From: Pseudoalteromonas sp. T1lg48
GTDB taxonomy: Bacteria > Pseudomonadota > Gammaproteobacteria > Enterobacterales > Alteromonadaceae
DNA length: 64,000 bases
Direction: 5' to 3'
Assembly: GCF_002964785.1 (NCBI RefSeq)
Contig: NZ_PQCC01000002.1
Coordinates: 1 to 64,000, forward strand
Shown here: in pieces, positions 53,612 to 63,883 of the stretch
How positions within the stretch are numbered: the stretch's first letter is position 1
Layout: the number at the start of each line of letters is the position of its first letter
The notes under the pieces: model-generated
Told to the model about the DNA's origin: nothing
The model's input: only the letters and a program-made list of their open reading frames with translations
Databases searched by the model: none
Made by a program: the position numbers and the translations under genes

Positions 53612-55285
53612 ATGGTTTTACCTGATAAGTTTATTTTCTCGATGAGTCGAGTGTCTAAGGTTGTGCCACCCAAGCGCACCATCCTAAAAGACATCTCATT
53701 ACACTTTTTCCCTGGTGCAAAAATTGGTGTACTTGGTCTAAACGGCTCGGGTAAATCTACCCTGCTACGCATCATGGCCGGCGTTGATAAAGATTTTGAA
53801 GGTGAGGCTCACCCTCAACCGGGCGTGAAAATTGGTTACCTGCCGCAGGAACCGGTGCTTGATGAAAGCAAAACAGTGCGTGAAGTGGTTGAAGAAGCGG
53901 TAAGCGAAGTTAAAAACGCCCTGACTCGCCTTGATGAAGTATATGCCGAATACGCCATGGAAGACGCGGACTTTGACGCCCTGGCCAAAGAGCAAGGCGA
54001 ACTTGAAGCCATTATCCAGGCCCATGATGGTCACAACCTGGACAACGCCCTGGAGCGTGCCGCCGATGCCCTGCGTTTACCTGCTTGGGATGCGAAAATT
54101 GAACACCTTTCAGGTGGTGAGCGTCGCCGTGTGGCAATTTGCCGTTTGCTGCTTGAAAAGCCAGATATGCTTATTCTCGACGAACCGACCAACCACTTGG
54201 ATGCTGAATCAGTGGCCTGGTTGGAGCGCTTCCTGCACGACTACGAAGGTACCGTTGTGGCGGTAACCCACGACCGTTACTTCCTTGATAACGTGGCCGG
54301 TTGGATCCTTGAACTTGACCGCGGTGAAGGTATTCCATGGGAAGGTAACTACTCGTCTTGGTTAGAGCAAAAAGATGCCCGTTTGAAGCAAGAACAAAAA
54401 GCGGAAAAAGCACGTCAAAAGTCGATTGCCCAAGAGCTTGAGTGGGTGCGTTCAAACCCGAAAGGTCGCCAGGCTAAGTCGAAAGCGCGTATGGCACAGT
54501 TTGCAGAGCTACAGCAAAGCGACTACCAAAAGCGTAACGAAACGAACGAGCTGTTTATTCCACCGGGTCCACGCCTGGGTGATCAGGTTATCGAAGTGAA
54601 GGGTTTAAACAAGAGCTTCGGTGATCGCCAGTTGATCGACAACCTGGATTTCAGCGTGCCTAAGGGAGCTATCGTTGGCATTATCGGTGCTAACGGTGCC
54701 GGTAAATCAACCCTGTTTAAAATGTTAAGTGGCGACGAGCAGCCAGACAGCGGTGAAATCACTATCGGTGAAACCGTAGAGCTGGCGACCGTTGATCAGT
54801 TCCGCGGCAATATGGACGACAGCAAAACCGTATTCGAAGAAATCGCCGATGGCCAGGACGTACTAAAAGTAGGTAACTTCGAATTCCCAAGTCGCGCCTA
54901 TGTGGGTCGCTTTAACTTCAAAGGCAACGACCAGCAGAAGTTTGTAAAAGACCTATCCGGTGGTGAGCGCAACCGACTACACCTCGCCAAGCTGCTTAAG
55001 GCCGGCGGCAACGTGTTGTTACTGGATGAGCCAACCAATGACCTAGATGTTGAAACACTGCGTGCCCTTGAGAACGCGATTCTAGAATTCCCGGGCTGTG
55101 TTATGGTTATCTCGCACGACCGTTGGTTCCTCGACCGTATCGCCACCCATATTCTGGATTACCGTGACGAAGGTCAGATCAACTTCTTCGATGGCAACTA
55201 CACGGAGTACGAAGCCTGGTTGAAGAAAACGCTGGGCGCCGATGCGGCACAACCTAAGCGTATTAAATACAAAAAGATTGGTTAA
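53612..55285 (+). CDS. ettA: Energy-dependent translational throttle protein EttA
   Basis: 557 residues, an ABC-F protein with two ATPase cassettes and no membrane domain. The first Walker A is GLNGSGKST near 43, with LSGGERRRVAICR and LDEPTNHLDAESVAW after it. The second Walker A is GANGAGKST near 360, with LSGGERNRLHLAKLL and LDEPTNDLDVETLRAL. The arm and linker (EQKDARLKQEQ..., KGRQAKSKARMA) fit EttA. It binds the ribosomal E site and gates the first elongation step by ATP/ADP ratio. The whole protein aligns closely with E. coli EttA. A strong terminator follows. Confidence 0.96.
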   Translation: MVLPDKFIFSMSRVSKVVPPKRTILKDISLHFFPGAKIGVLGLNGSGKSTLLRIMAGVDKDFEGEAHPQPGVKIGYLPQEPVLDESKTVREVVEEAVSEVKNALTRLDEVYAEYAMEDADFDALAKEQGELEAIIQAHDGHNLDNALERAADALRLPAWDAKIEHLSGGERRRVAICRLLLEKPDMLILDEPTNHLDAESVAWLERFLHDYEGTVVAVTHDRYFLDNVAGWILELDRGEGIPWEGNYSSWLEQKDARLKQEQKAEKARQKSIAQELEWVRSNPKGRQAKSKARMAQFAELQQSDYQKRNETNELFIPPGPRLGDQVIEVKGLNKSFGDRQLIDNLDFSVPKGAIVGIIGANGAGKSTLFKMLSGDEQPDSGEITIGETVELATVDQFRGNMDDSKTVFEEIADGQDVLKVGNFEFPSRAYVGRFNFKGNDQQKFVKDLSGGERNRLHLAKLLKAGGNVLLLDEPTNDLDVETLRALENAILEFPGCVMVISHDRWFLDRIATHILDYRDEGQINFFDGNYTEYEAWLKKTLGADAAQPKRIKYKKIG

Positions 55286-55296
55286 AAAGCCAATTG

Positions 55297-55324
55297 AAAA
55301 AAGCCCCAGTGATGGGGCTTTTTT
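55297..55324 (+). terminator. Intrinsic terminator of ettA
   Basis: AAAAAAGCCCC-AGTGAT-GGGGCTTTTTT: an 11-bp stem ending in a T-tract, a dozen bases after the ettA stop codon. Confidence 0.9.
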
Positions 55325-55398
55325 GTGCTTAGGTCCCATGGACAAAATTGCTTGCTGCCAGCTACACTAAGCAAATACCCTGCTTTTTAGGAATGCTT

Positions 55399-55767
55399 AT
55401 GCACGAGCGTCGTCACTTTACCCGGGTGCTGTTTCATCGCCCAGCCCTAATTACCGACAATCAACATCAGTACCACTGCCAATTACTCGACCTCTCTCTT
55501 AAAGGTGCCCTGATCAGCCACCCAGAGAACTTTAACCCAACCCCCGGAACTAACCTGCAACTGAGCTTCACTCTCGACGAAACCGATATCGACATTCAGA
55601 TGAATACCGAAGTCGCGCATATCGAGGAGCTGCATATAGGTTTACGCTGCACCCTCATTGACTTAGATAGCGCCGCTCATCTCAAACGTCTTATTGAACT
55701 TAACGTCGGGGATGATAAGCTATTGCACCGAGAGCTGGTACAGCTAGCCTCGGTGGAACAACAATAA
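55399..55767 (+). CDS. PilZ-domain c-di-GMP-binding protein
   Basis: 122 residues from ATG 55399, with AGGA six bases upstream. The upstream in-frame ATGs (55348, 55393) would add residues without support. The c-di-GMP motifs are in place: RRHFTR (residues 4-9, RxxxR) and DLSLKG (about 33-38, D/N-x-S-x-x-G). It is a single-domain PilZ protein, so it must act on a partner. It stands directly upstream of the DUF350-ygiB-ygiC genes, with a short gap, and may share their transcript. Two diguanylate cyclases elsewhere in the window could supply the ligand. Confidence 0.88.
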   Translation: MHERRHFTRVLFHRPALITDNQHQYHCQLLDLSLKGALISHPENFNPTPGTNLQLSFTLDETDIDIQMNTEVAHIEELHIGLRCTLIDLDSAAHLKRLIELNVGDDKLLHRELVQLASVEQQ

Positions 55768-55792
55768 AACAGACTCAGTGAGAGCAGCAATT

Positions 55793-56197
55793 ATGATCAT
55801 GGAATCCATGCAGGGGTTTATTCCCTTTTTGATGTACTTTGGCCTTGGCTACCTTTTAGTTTTGGCGTTTTTGTTTTTATACACTTTGGTCACACCCCAC
55901 TGTGAGTGGACCTTAATGAAAGAAAACAATGCCGCCGCCGCAACCGCATTTAGCGGCGCCTTTATTGGTTTTACCCTACCGGTTGCCAGTGCCGCAGTGA
56001 ACTCGGTATCCATTATTGACTTCGCTATCTGGGGTGTCATTGCCGGTGTCATGCAACTTATTACCTTTTTCCTAGTGCGCCTGTACATGCCTAAACTGTC
56101 GGAAAAAATTGCCGATGGCCATATGAGCGCCGGTGCCTTTTTGGGTATTGCGTCACTTGCGACCGGGATCCTTAACGCTGCTTGTATTACCTACTAG
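55793..56197 (+). CDS. DUF350 membrane protein (YjfL-like)
   Basis: 134 residues from ATG 55793; GTG 55778 or ATG 55799 are alternatives. Four hydrophobic helices, with the family's conserved polar stretch between helices (KENNAAAATAFSGAFIGFTLPVASAA). DUF350 proteins are often found beside YgiB-like lipoproteins and glutathionylspermidine-synthase-like proteins, as here and in E. coli yjfL-yjfM-yjfC. The molecular role is unknown. Confidence 0.85.
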   Translation: MIMESMQGFIPFLMYFGLGYLLVLAFLFLYTLVTPHCEWTLMKENNAAAATAFSGAFIGFTLPVASAAVNSVSIIDFAIWGVIAGVMQLITFFLVRLYMPKLSEKIADGHMSAGAFLGIASLATGILNAACITY

Positions 56198-56209
56198 GGA
56201 GCAGTGATA

Positions 56210-56797
56210 ATGAAAAGGACTAATAAGTTAAAACTGACCCTGATGCTTGGCGCCACGGCAGGACTCAGTGGCTGTGGCGACCCGGACGAATCGGCCTTGC
56301 TCTTTAACGATGCCGAAGATTGTATGAGCTTTGGTGTCGAACAGGACGTGTGTCAGGCACAGTACCAGGAAGCCCTAGCTAATCACGCCATTGAAGCGCC
56401 CAAATACGTCAACGAAAACCTCTGCGAGAATGACTTTGGTTTTGACCAATGCGAACAGGAAGGCAGTATCTGGCGGCCTATTATGGCCGGCTTTATGATA
56501 GCCGCGGTGGCCGAAGCGGTCGATGAAGGCCTCGACCTGATGAAAAAGAAAAAGCGTAAAAAATACGCCTACCTGGGTGGCAGTTACTACTCGGGTGCCA
56601 AACCCCTGTATCGCTCCCGCGATGACTTTTTCAGTTTTCGTAACGCCAACAACGACTATATCGGCTCGGTTAATAACCGCGGCACCACCATGGTGAAAAA
56701 GTCCAAGATCCACTATACCAGCAAGCCAAAATCTGTGACCCGCTCACGCGGCGGTTTTGGCCGTCGTGCCGCATCACGCAGCAGCTTTGGTGGTTAG
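56210..56797 (+). CDS. ygiB: DUF1190 lipoprotein (YgiB/YjfM-like)
   Basis: 195 residues from ATG 56210, with AGGGAG upstream. The signal peptide ends in a lipobox (LSGC). The mature protein shows the DUF1190 pattern: CMSFGVEQDVCQAQYQEALANHAIEAPKYVNENLCENDFGFDQCEQ, then IWRPIMAGFMIAAVAE (a hydrophobic stretch). The basic C-terminus (GGFGRRAASRSSFGG) is rich in Arg, Gly and Ser. The next gene starts right after its stop codon. The function of the family is unknown. Confidence 0.88.
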   Translation: MKRTNKLKLTLMLGATAGLSGCGDPDESALLFNDAEDCMSFGVEQDVCQAQYQEALANHAIEAPKYVNENLCENDFGFDQCEQEGSIWRPIMAGFMIAAVAEAVDEGLDLMKKKKRKKYAYLGGSYYSGAKPLYRSRDDFFSFRNANNDYIGSVNNRGTTMVKKSKIHYTSKPKSVTRSRGGFGRRAASRSSFGG

Positions 56798-57955
56798 ATG
56801 TTTCGACAACCTATCACTGAGCGGCCAGACCTGGCCGCTCAGGCCGATTACTTCGGCTTCGAGTTTTGTAACATCGATGGCGAAAAATACTGGGACGAAA
56901 GCGCCTACTATCAATTTACCCTGAAGCAAATCGAAAACGACCTGGAAGACCCGACCAACGAACTGGAGCAAATGTGCCTGGAGCTGGTCGATAAAGTGGT
57001 TCGAGACGAATACTGGTTAAAGAAATTCGTCCTGCCCGAGCGTTTTTGGGATCTGATAGCCACAAGCTGGCACAATAAAGAACCCAGCCTGTATGGGCGC
57101 ATGGATTTTAGTTACCACGGCACGGGCCCGGCTAAGTTGCTGGAATACAATGCCGACACCCCCACCTCCATTTATGAAGCCGGCTTTTTCCAATGGCTGT
57201 GGCTGGAACAACAAGTAGATAGAGGCGTGTTGCCAAGGCGTGCCGATCAATTCAATAGCATCCAAGAAGCACTGATCAACCGCTTCAACCATTTTAGCAG
57301 CCAAGATGCCATCCACTTTGCCCACAGCCGTGATTCCATCGAGGATAAGGGCACGGTGGCTTACCTACAGGACTGTGCCTACCAGGCTGGCATGCCAACG
57401 GTCAGAATGACCGTAGAGGACATAGGTATCGATGCCAAAGGTCAGCTCACCGATCTCGAAGACACGCCCATCACCCAGTTGTTTAAGCTATACCCATGGG
57501 AGGAGCTGTTTTTAGATGAATTCGGCCCCCAACTGTTAAGCTCGGACACCCTATTTGTAGAGCCGTCGTGGAAGGCTGTGTTATCTAATAAGGCTATTTT
57601 GCCGCTGCTGTGGCAGATGTTCCCCGGCCACCCCAATCTACTGCCTAGCTATTTTGCCGGGGAGGAAGGTGATGGGCTCGAGCAAGGGTATGTCAGCAAA
57701 CCTTTATTCAGCCGTGAAGGAGAAAACATCACCTGGGTACACCCTAGTAAGGGCCGCGTTCATCAGGGCGGCAGCTACGGCGGAGAAGGCTTTATTACCC
57801 AGGCTCTGGCCCCCTTGCCTGTGTTTGCCGGCAACCATACCCTGATAGGCTCCTGGGTGGTAGGTCATAAAAGCTGTGGCCTGACAATTCGAGAGGACAA
57901 TGGCCCCATCACCAAGGACACCTCTCGTTTTGTGCCGCACATTATTTTGGGCTAA
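56798..57955 (+). CDS. ygiC: Glutathionylspermidine synthase-like ATP-grasp protein (YgiC/YjfC)
   Basis: 385 residues, starting at the base after the ygiB stop. It belongs to the ATP-grasp domain of glutathionylspermidine synthase: YHGTGPAKLLEYNADTPTSIYEAGFFQW, KLYPWEELFLDEFG, VEPSWKAVLSNKAILPLLW, YVSKPLFSREGENI and GSWVVGHKSCGLTIRED. YgiC and YjfC lack the amidase half and their peptide substrate is not known. The neighbouring DUF350 and DUF1190 genes recur with it across gammaproteobacteria, so the three probably work together at the envelope. Confidence 0.9.
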   Translation: MFRQPITERPDLAAQADYFGFEFCNIDGEKYWDESAYYQFTLKQIENDLEDPTNELEQMCLELVDKVVRDEYWLKKFVLPERFWDLIATSWHNKEPSLYGRMDFSYHGTGPAKLLEYNADTPTSIYEAGFFQWLWLEQQVDRGVLPRRADQFNSIQEALINRFNHFSSQDAIHFAHSRDSIEDKGTVAYLQDCAYQAGMPTVRMTVEDIGIDAKGQLTDLEDTPITQLFKLYPWEELFLDEFGPQLLSSDTLFVEPSWKAVLSNKAILPLLWQMFPGHPNLLPSYFAGEEGDGLEQGYVSKPLFSREGENITWVHPSKGRVHQGGSYGGEGFITQALAPLPVFAGNHTLIGSWVVGHKSCGLTIREDNGPITKDTSRFVPHIILG

Positions 57956-57981
57956 CAAATTTCCGGGTAAATATCGGACAC

Positions 57982-58012
57982 AAAAAAACCGCTTTAATGA
58001 AGCGGTTTTTTT
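57982..58012. terminator. Bidirectional terminator after ygiC
   Basis: AAAAAAACCGCTT-TAATG-AAGCGGTTTTTTT: a 13-bp stem with A/T tracts on both sides, between converging ygiC and nqrM. Confidence 0.88.
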
Positions 58013-58019
58013 ATCGGCA

Positions 58020-58232
58020 TTAAAGAATTTGATTCTCTTTCCAGGCCTGCTCTTTGGCCATGCGCTTTTTACGCTTATCGCACGGGTCGTCGCAGTCACA
58101 GGCCTTATCTATGCCTACAGAGCCAAGGCCACCACAGCTGCTGGCCATTGATTTGCGTTGAACGATAACACCTACCGCCATCGCCGCAATGATAATCAAA
58201 AGCAGACCAAAGGTAAGAAGAAATAGCTGCAT
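58020..58232 (-). CDS. nqrM: NQR maturation factor NqrM
   Basis: 70 residues. One N-terminal membrane helix (1-22), then conserved cysteines in SCGGLGSVGIDKACDCDDPCDKRKKRMAKE. This is the DUF539/NqrM protein needed to assemble the NQR iron centre. It follows apbE as the last gene of the nqr locus, reading the same way. A separate promoter is likely in the 76-base gap upstream. Confidence 0.93.
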   Translation of the reverse strand: MQLFLLTFGLLLIIIAAMAVGVIVQRKSMASSCGGLGSVGIDKACDCDDPCDKRKKRMAKEQAWKENQIL

Positions 58233-58285
58233 TGTCTGTGCCCCTTAAAAATGACAATCAACGGCTTGAGTCAGCCACGGGCGCT

Positions 58286-58314
58286 ATTATACGCCCGCTT
58301 TAACCTGACTACAA
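58286..58314 (-). promoter_or_regulatory. Candidate internal promoter for nqrM
   Basis: On the minus strand -35 TTGTAG (58314-58309), 17-base spacer, -10 TATAAT (58291-58286). The -10 lies inside a small GC-rich hairpin (CGGGCG/CGCCCG) and the -35 overlaps the apbE stop codon. Confidence 0.5.
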
Positions 58315-59340
58315 ATATGGCTTAAACGCTGGACTTGAATAGGTTTTTAAACCTTCTGGCGTTTTGCTGATCAAATACACGGGTAAGTTGTTGGCCTCGG
58401 CATAGGCTTTTGCCTGCTCCGTACCCATCACGGTCAAAGCCGTGGCCAGGCCGTCGGCAGTCATGGCGCTGGGGTGTAACACGGTAACCGATACCAGGTC
58501 GTGCTTGATTGGCATACCGGTTTGCGGGTCGATAAGATGAGTGTACACCTCCCCGTCCATCTCGTAAAAAATACGATAATCACCGGATGTGGCCACACCC
58601 ATAGAGCCGGGCTCTAAGGTACGATGGATTCTGCGCTCGCCCATAGGCGCATCCGGTTGCTCAATGGCAATTACCCATGCCTTGTTACCCGGTTTTTGCC
58701 CGGCAATGCGCATCTCGCCGCCAATCTCAACCATGTAGTTGGTGATGCCATGTTGCTCTAATAACTCGGCCACCTTATCTATGCCAAAGCCTTTGGCGGT
58801 TGCCGAGAAGCTCAGCTCCAGGCCATCAACCGACTTAGCTAAGCCCTGCTCATTGAGAGCCAGCTTATCGACGCCGATATTCGCCACCATAGCGTCAAGC
58901 TCCGCTTGAGACGGACGCTGTGTTGGGCGCTTGTCTGGGCCGAAGCCCCAGAGATCAATCAAGGGTCCCATGGTCACGTCCAACGTCTTGGTAGAGAAGC
59001 CCAAACGGATTGACTCGGCCACCACGGTGCGAAAGTCGGGGCTGATAGCCATCACCTCACCTGCGCCCAGGCGATTGAACTGATTGATTTCAGAGTCGGG
59101 AATATAGGTCGACATGGACTGGTTTACGGCTTTTAAGGCCTGCTCTATGTCGCCATGAAGGTTCAGCGTCGCTAACTGCTCGCCCGGAGCATAAAGCTTG
59201 ATGTTATAAGTGGTGCCCATGGTTTTACCGTGCAGCAGTAACTCTTGCTGCTGAGGCTCACCGGCCTTATCACAGCCGCTTAGTAAGCCCAGCACAAGGA
59301 CAAAAAACACCAGAGCCGTGACACGAAGATTAGGTTTCAT
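58309..59340 (-). CDS. apbE: FAD:protein FMN transferase
   Basis: 343 residues from ATG 59340, a lipoprotein (signal peptide, lipobox LLSGC). It transfers FMN from FAD to threonine in D-x-x-[ST]-G-A-T sites; NqrB (DGFSGAT) and NqrC (DGLSGAT), both encoded next to it, carry that site. GKTMGTTYNIKLY near 40, the ATAKGFGIDKVAELLEQHG stretch, and YMVEIGGEMRIAG are typical, as is HLIDPQTGMPI. It acts in the periplasm. A terminator precedes it after nqrF, so it may be partly uncoupled from the nqr genes. Confidence 0.95.
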   Translation of the reverse strand: MKPNLRVTALVFFVLVLGLLSGCDKAGEPQQQELLLHGKTMGTTYNIKLYAPGEQLATLNLHGDIEQALKAVNQSMSTYIPDSEINQFNRLGAGEVMAISPDFRTVVAESIRLGFSTKTLDVTMGPLIDLWGFGPDKRPTQRPSQAELDAMVANIGVDKLALNEQGLAKSVDGLELSFSATAKGFGIDKVAELLEQHGITNYMVEIGGEMRIAGQKPGNKAWVIAIEQPDAPMGERRIHRTLEPGSMGVATSGDYRIFYEMDGEVYTHLIDPQTGMPIKHDLVSVTVLHPSAMTADGLATALTVMGTEQAKAYAEANNLPVYLISKTPEGLKTYSSPAFKPYL

Positions 59341-59361
59341 CTGCAATACTCGCGTTAGAAA

Positions 59362-59395
59362 AAAGAAAAGGCTTCCTAACCTTAGCTAGGAAGCC
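59362..59395 (-). terminator. Terminator between nqrF and apbE
   Basis: A 9-bp stem (59370-59378 with 59387-59395) is followed on the minus strand by TTTTCTTTTTTC. It stands 35 bases after the nqrF stop and before apbE, so only part of the nqr transcription should reach apbE-nqrM. Confidence 0.8.
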
Positions 59396-59430
59396 CTTAT
59401 ACGTAACGTTAACGAATATACATCGTTAAA

Positions 59431-60657
59431 TTAGCCGCCGAAGTCATCCAGTAGGATGTTCTCGTCTTCAACACCTAAATCTTTAAGCATGTTGATAACG
59501 GCTGCGTTCATCATCGGTGGTCCACACATGTAGAACTCACAGTCTTCAGGCGCTTCGTGGTCCTTCAGATAGTTGTCGTACAATACGTTGTGGATAAAGC
59601 CGGTGTAACCTTCCCAGTTGTCCTCAGGCTGAGGATCTGAAAGAGCTACGTGCCATACGAAGTTATCGTTTTCAGCAGCTAGGCCGTCGAAATCTTCTAC
59701 GTAGAACATTTCGCGCTTAGAACGTGCACCGTACCAGAAGCTCATCTTACGCTTAGAGTTAAGACGCTTAAGCTGGTCGAAAATGTGTGAACGCATAGGT
59801 GCCATACCTGCACCACCACCTACGAATACCATTTCTGCGTCTGTGTCTTTCGCGAAGAATTCACCGAATGGACCAGAAATTGTTACCTTGTCGCCTTCTT
59901 TCAGTGACCAGATGTACGAAGACATCTTACCGCAAGGCAGGCTTAGGTTGTTTGGCGGCGGAGTCGCAATACGTACGTTAAGCATGATGATGCCGAACTC
60001 TTCTGGGTAGTTAGCCATTGAGTACGCACGGATTGTTTCTTCGTCAACTTTTGACTCTAGGTTAAAGAAGCCAAAACGATCCCAGTCTGCACGATATTCT
60101 TCAGGAATATCGAAGTCAGCATATTTAACATGGTGAGCAGGCGCTTCGATCTGAATGTAACCACCGGCACGGAAAGGTACAACCTCACCTTCAGGGATAG
60201 CTAGTTTCAGTTCTTTAATGAAGGTTGCCTTGTTATCGTTAGAGATAACAGTACATTCCCACTTCTTGATACCGAAGATAGACTCTTCAAGTTCAATTTC
60301 CATGTCGCCCTTAACGGCAACCTGACACGCAAGACGACAGCCATGACGGGCTTCACCTTTCGAGATGTGGTCAAGCTCGGTCGGCAGAATGTCACCACCA
60401 CCCGATTTCACATCTACGCGACACTGGCCACATGAGCCACCGCCACCACAAGCAGATGATACGAAAATACCGGCATCCGCTAGTGCACCAAGTAGCTTGC
60501 TACCCGGTGAAGTTTTAATTGCTTTCTCAGGATCGCCATTGATCCCGATGGTGACGTCACCTGTGGGTACTAGCTTAGATTTAGCTGCGATAATAACTAA
60601 AACCAAGATAACCACGATAGCGACGAATACACCTACGCCTAAATATACCTCAAGCAT
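59431..60657 (-). CDS. nqrF: Na+-translocating NADH-quinone reductase subunit F
   Basis: 408 residues. One membrane helix (4-26), a [2Fe-2S] ferredoxin domain with [10 protein letters not shown] (residues about 70-79) and a further cysteine in HGCRLAC, then an FAD/NADH reductase module ([38 protein letters not shown]). It takes electrons from NADH and starts the chain through the complex. The N-terminal helix and reductase half match the usual length. First electron entry point of the Na+ pump, encoded last in nqrABCDEF. Confidence 0.97.
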   Translation of the reverse strand: MLEVYLGVGVFVAIVVILVLVIIAAKSKLVPTGDVTIGINGDPEKAIKTSPGSKLLGALADAGIFVSSACGGGGSCGQCRVDVKSGGGDILPTELDHISKGEARHGCRLACQVAVKGDMEIELEESIFGIKKWECTVISNDNKATFIKELKLAIPEGEVVPFRAGGYIQIEAPAHHVKYADFDIPEEYRADWDRFGFFNLESKVDEETIRAYSMANYPEEFGIIMLNVRIATPPPNNLSLPCGKMSSYIWSLKEGDKVTISGPFGEFFAKDTDAEMVFVGGGAGMAPMRSHIFDQLKRLNSKRKMSFWYGARSKREMFYVEDFDGLAAENDNFVWHVALSDPQPEDNWEGYTGFIHNVLYDNYLKDHEAPEDCEFYMCGPPMMNAAVINMLKDLGVEDENILLDDFGG

Positions 60658-60674
60658 GATTTCTCCTCGCTACC

Positions 60675-61283
60675 TTATAGTGAAATACCAGAGAATGACA
60701 TAAAGCCAAGACCCATAAGACCTACGGTGATAAAGGTAATACCTAGACCACGTAGACCGTCTGGCACGTCTGAATACTTCATCTTCTCACGGATACCAGC
60801 AAGCAATGTGATTGCCAGTGCCCAACCTACACCTGAGCCCAGGCCGAAAACCACTGACTCACCGAAGTTGTAGTTACGCTCTACCATGAAGGACACCGCA
60901 CCGAAAATCGCACAGTTTACCGTGATCAATGGTAGGAAGATGCCCAGCGCGTTGTATAGCGGCGGGAAGAACTTATCCAGAGCCATCTCTAGGATTTGTA
61001 CTAGGGCAGCAATAACGCCGATGAAGGTTAGGAAGCGTAGGAAGCTTAAGTCAGCTTCAGGGAAGCCTAACCACTCAAGTGCGCCTGGTGCCAATACCGC
61101 GTGATAAACCACTTGGTTTACCGGTACCGCAATACCCAGTACGAAGATAACCGCAATACCTAGGCCTAGAGAGGTTTTTACTTTCTTAGATACAGCTAGG
61201 AAAGTACACATCCCCAAGAAGAAGGCAAGCGCAAGGTTTTCAATGAAAACCGCTTTAACAAATAAGTTAAGATACTGTTCCAC
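60675..61283 (-). CDS. nqrE: Na+-translocating NADH-quinone reductase subunit E
   Basis: 202 residues with six membrane helices ([26 protein letters not shown] onward). NqrE and NqrD are homologous, inverted subunits that together hold an iron centre at the membrane middle. The family's conserved cysteines appear in LGMCTF and VNCAIFG. It lies between nqrD and nqrF with short gaps. Confidence 0.97.
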   Translation of the reverse strand: MEQYLNLFVKAVFIENLALAFFLGMCTFLAVSKKVKTSLGLGIAVIFVLGIAVPVNQVVYHAVLAPGALEWLGFPEADLSFLRFLTFIGVIAALVQILEMALDKFFPPLYNALGIFLPLITVNCAIFGAVSFMVERNYNFGESVVFGLGSGVGWALAITLLAGIREKMKYSDVPDGLRGLGITFITVGLMGLGFMSFSGISL

Positions 61284-61293
61284 GACTCGCCCC

Positions 61294-61923
61294 TTATTTC
61301 GCTTCTACTTGGTCTTTCTTAAAGGTACGAAGTACCCAAATGAATAGACCGATGATGAAGAATGCACTTGGTGGAAGGATCAATAGACCCATAGGCTGGT
61401 ACCAGCCACCGTTTTGCACCAGTGGAATGATTTCCACATCGAATAGTGAACCTTTACCGAATAGCTCACGGATGAAACCAACAGTCAGTAGCACTACAGA
61501 GTAGCCAAGACCGTTACCAATACCGTCTAGGAAAGACATCATTGGTGGCGACTTCATTGCATATGCTTCGGCACGACCCATTACGATACAGTTGGTAATG
61601 ATTAGACCAACGAATACCGATAACTCTTTTGCCGTAGCATAAGAGAAGGCCTGTAGTACCTGGTCAACCACGATTACCAATGAAGCGATAATCGTCATCT
61701 GTACGATGATACGAACGCTTGATGGGATCTGGTTACGGATCATCGAGATAAACAAGCTTGAGAACGCTGTTACCAAGGTCAATGCGATCGACATGATCAA
61801 GGCATTTTTCAAGCTTGAAGTAACCGCCAGCGCAGAACAAATACCTAGTACTTGTAGGGCGATTGGGTTATTGGCGAAGACAGGTCCAAATAGAACCGAC
61901 TTCATTTCTTTAGTATCAGCCAT
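61294..61923 (-). CDS. nqrD: Na+-translocating NADH-quinone reductase subunit D
   Basis: 209 residues, six membrane helices. [33 protein letters not shown] at the start and [19 protein letters not shown] carry the cysteines that with NqrE coordinate iron. The start codon overlaps the nqrC stop by one base (TAATG). Confidence 0.97.
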   Translation of the reverse strand: MADTKEMKSVLFGPVFANNPIALQVLGICSALAVTSSLKNALIMSIALTLVTAFSSLFISMIRNQIPSSVRIIVQMTIIASLVIVVDQVLQAFSYATAKELSVFVGLIITNCIVMGRAEAYAMKSPPMMSFLDGIGNGLGYSVVLLTVGFIRELFGKGSLFDVEIIPLVQNGGWYQPMGLLILPPSAFFIIGLFIWVLRTFKKDQVEAK

Positions 61924-62690
61924 TATTTCAACGCTCCTTCACGTACTTTCGCAAGGAAAGGACCAAAGCCATGATCGCCAGTCCAGTAGTCAACCGTGTT
62001 ATCAACACCGTTTGACGTCAGTGTTGCACCAGATAGACCATCAACTTGGTGAGCATTCTTGGCGCCGTTTTTCACTAGATCAACTGGCAGCTCTTTCTCT
62101 TTCCACTGGGCCGTCCAAGTTGGGTTTTGAATTTCGCCACCCAGGCCTGGAGTTTCGTTGTGCTTGTAGAAGATGATGTTTTTAACGGTTTCACCGTCGT
62201 TTTCTAGCGCTAGGAAACCGTACATTACACCCCAAAGACCGTAGCCCTGGATAGGTAGAATGATAGAGTTCACTGAGCCATCTTCGGCGCGGCTAATGTA
62301 TACCGGCGCTTCAGTTGTACGACGTTGGATACCTGCTTTATCTTGAGCTTTAGTTAGCTTGATGCTCATTGCCGCATCGAACTTACTCTTCTCAAAATCG
62401 TACGCTTTAATCCAAGCGCTACGAGCTTCTTCGTTGTCAAACTGCACCTGTTGGCCGTTTTCAACGTTAACAACCAGAGTCTCGATGTTCTCGTCAAACG
62501 TCGATTGAACGTTTTTAACGCCGTCAAAACCGGCTGCGGCTAGGATATTGCTTTGAATATCTTTAAGCTTGTTTTCTTGCTGTAGTGGACGTAGTTGTAC
62601 TGATGCAAACGATACGATAACCGCACACACCAAACATAAAGACACTACTACACCAAGCGTTTTACCGATTGATTCGTTATTACTAGCCAC
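61923..62690 (-). CDS. nqrC: Na+-translocating NADH-quinone reductase subunit C
   Basis: 255 residues: one membrane helix (about 10-32) and a periplasmic domain with covalently bound FMN at the threonine in [11 protein letters not shown] near 220, an ApbE site. [13 protein letters not shown] and ETPGLGGEI are conserved. It overlaps nqrB by eight bases. Confidence 0.97.
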   Translation of the reverse strand: MASNNESIGKTLGVVVSLCLVCAVIVSFASVQLRPLQQENKLKDIQSNILAAAGFDGVKNVQSTFDENIETLVVNVENGQQVQFDNEEARSAWIKAYDFEKSKFDAAMSIKLTKAQDKAGIQRRTTEAPVYISRAEDGSVNSIILPIQGYGLWGVMYGFLALENDGETVKNIIFYKHNETPGLGGEIQNPTWTAQWKEKELPVDLVKNGAKNAHQVDGLSGATLTSNGVDNTVDYWTGDHGFGPFLAKVREGALK

Positions 62691-63882
62691 GTGCCAATCT
62701 CCTCTTGATGTTTGACTGCGCTACGAAGTGGTCGAATAGCGGTGCAAATAGGTTAGCAAATAGGATTGCTAGCATCATGCCTTCTGGGTACGCCGGGTTC
62801 ACAACGCGGATCATTACCACCATGAAACCGATCAACGCACCGTATGCCCACTTACCTTTATCGGTGAATGACGCTGAAACCGGATCGGTTGCCATAAAGA
62901 ACATACCGAACGCGAAGCCACCTAGTACCAAGTGCCAATGCCAAGGCATAGCAAATGCAGGGTTAGTTTCAGAACCGATGAAGTTAAGTAGCATTGCCGT
63001 TACCACCATACCTAGGAAAGTACCTAGTACGATGCGCCACGAAGCAATACGCACATAAATAAGGAATAAACCACCGATGGCGATAGCAAGGGTAGAGGTC
63101 TCACCTACAGAACCTTGAATGAAGCCGTAGAAAGCGTTCAACCAAAGATCCATGTTGGCGAAGTCCAGTGCACCTGTAGCCGCTTGGCCTAGGTAAGTTG
63201 CACCTGAGAAACCGTCAACCGCTGTCCATACCGTGTCACCTGAAATCTGCGCAGGGTATGCGAAGAATAGGAAAGCACGACCCGCTAGTGCCGGGTTTAG
63301 GAAGTTACGGCCAGTACCACCGAATACCTCTTTGGCAATGACAACACCGAAGGTAATACCTAGGGCTACTTGCCACAGTGGAATAGTCGCCGGCAGGATT
63401 AGCGCGAACAGTACAGAGGTTACAAAGAAACCTTCGTTTACTTCGTGCTTACGAACCGAGGCGAATACCACTTCCCAGAAACCACCCACGATAAAGGTCG
63501 TGGCGTAGATAGGTAGGAAGAAGCAGGCACCGTAGAACATTTTCGCACCCCAACCGGAATCGACGGTTAGTTCACCACCGAATAGTTGGAATAAAGCTAC
63601 TTGCCATGAATCGCCAAGCGCAAAGCCGTTCGCTAGTGCGTCAGCAGCTTGGTGACCAATGTTGAACATGCCAAAGAACATGGCAGGGAACGTTGCCATC
63701 CACACTAAAATCATAATACGTTTTAGGTCGATGTTATCGCGAACGTGAGTACCGCCTTTGTTTACATAACCTGGGGTATAGAAAATAGTCGCTACTGCTT
63801 CATACAGGGCGTACCATTTTTCATGTTTACCACCGGCTTCAAAATGCGGTTCGATATCTTCTAAAAATTTCTTCAAGCCCAT
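62683..63882 (-). CDS. nqrB: Na+-translocating NADH-quinone reductase subunit B
   Basis: 399 residues, ten membrane helices, forming the sodium channel part of the complex. FMN is attached at the threonine in [10 protein letters not shown] near 230. [25 protein letters not shown] and [18 protein letters not shown] are typical. It starts one base after the nqrA stop. Confidence 0.97.
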   Translation of the reverse strand: MGLKKFLEDIEPHFEAGGKHEKWYALYEAVATIFYTPGYVNKGGTHVRDNIDLKRIMILVWMATFPAMFFGMFNIGHQAADALANGFALGDSWQVALFQLFGGELTVDSGWGAKMFYGACFFLPIYATTFIVGGFWEVVFASVRKHEVNEGFFVTSVLFALILPATIPLWQVALGITFGVVIAKEVFGGTGRNFLNPALAGRAFLFFAYPAQISGDTVWTAVDGFSGATYLGQAATGALDFANMDLWLNAFYGFIQGSVGETSTLAIAIGGLFLIYVRIASWRIVLGTFLGMVVTAMLLNFIGSETNPAFAMPWHWHLVLGGFAFGMFFMATDPVSASFTDKGKWAYGALIGFMVVMIRVVNPAYPEGMMLAILFANLFAPLFDHFVAQSNIKRRLARG

Positions 63883-63883
63883 T

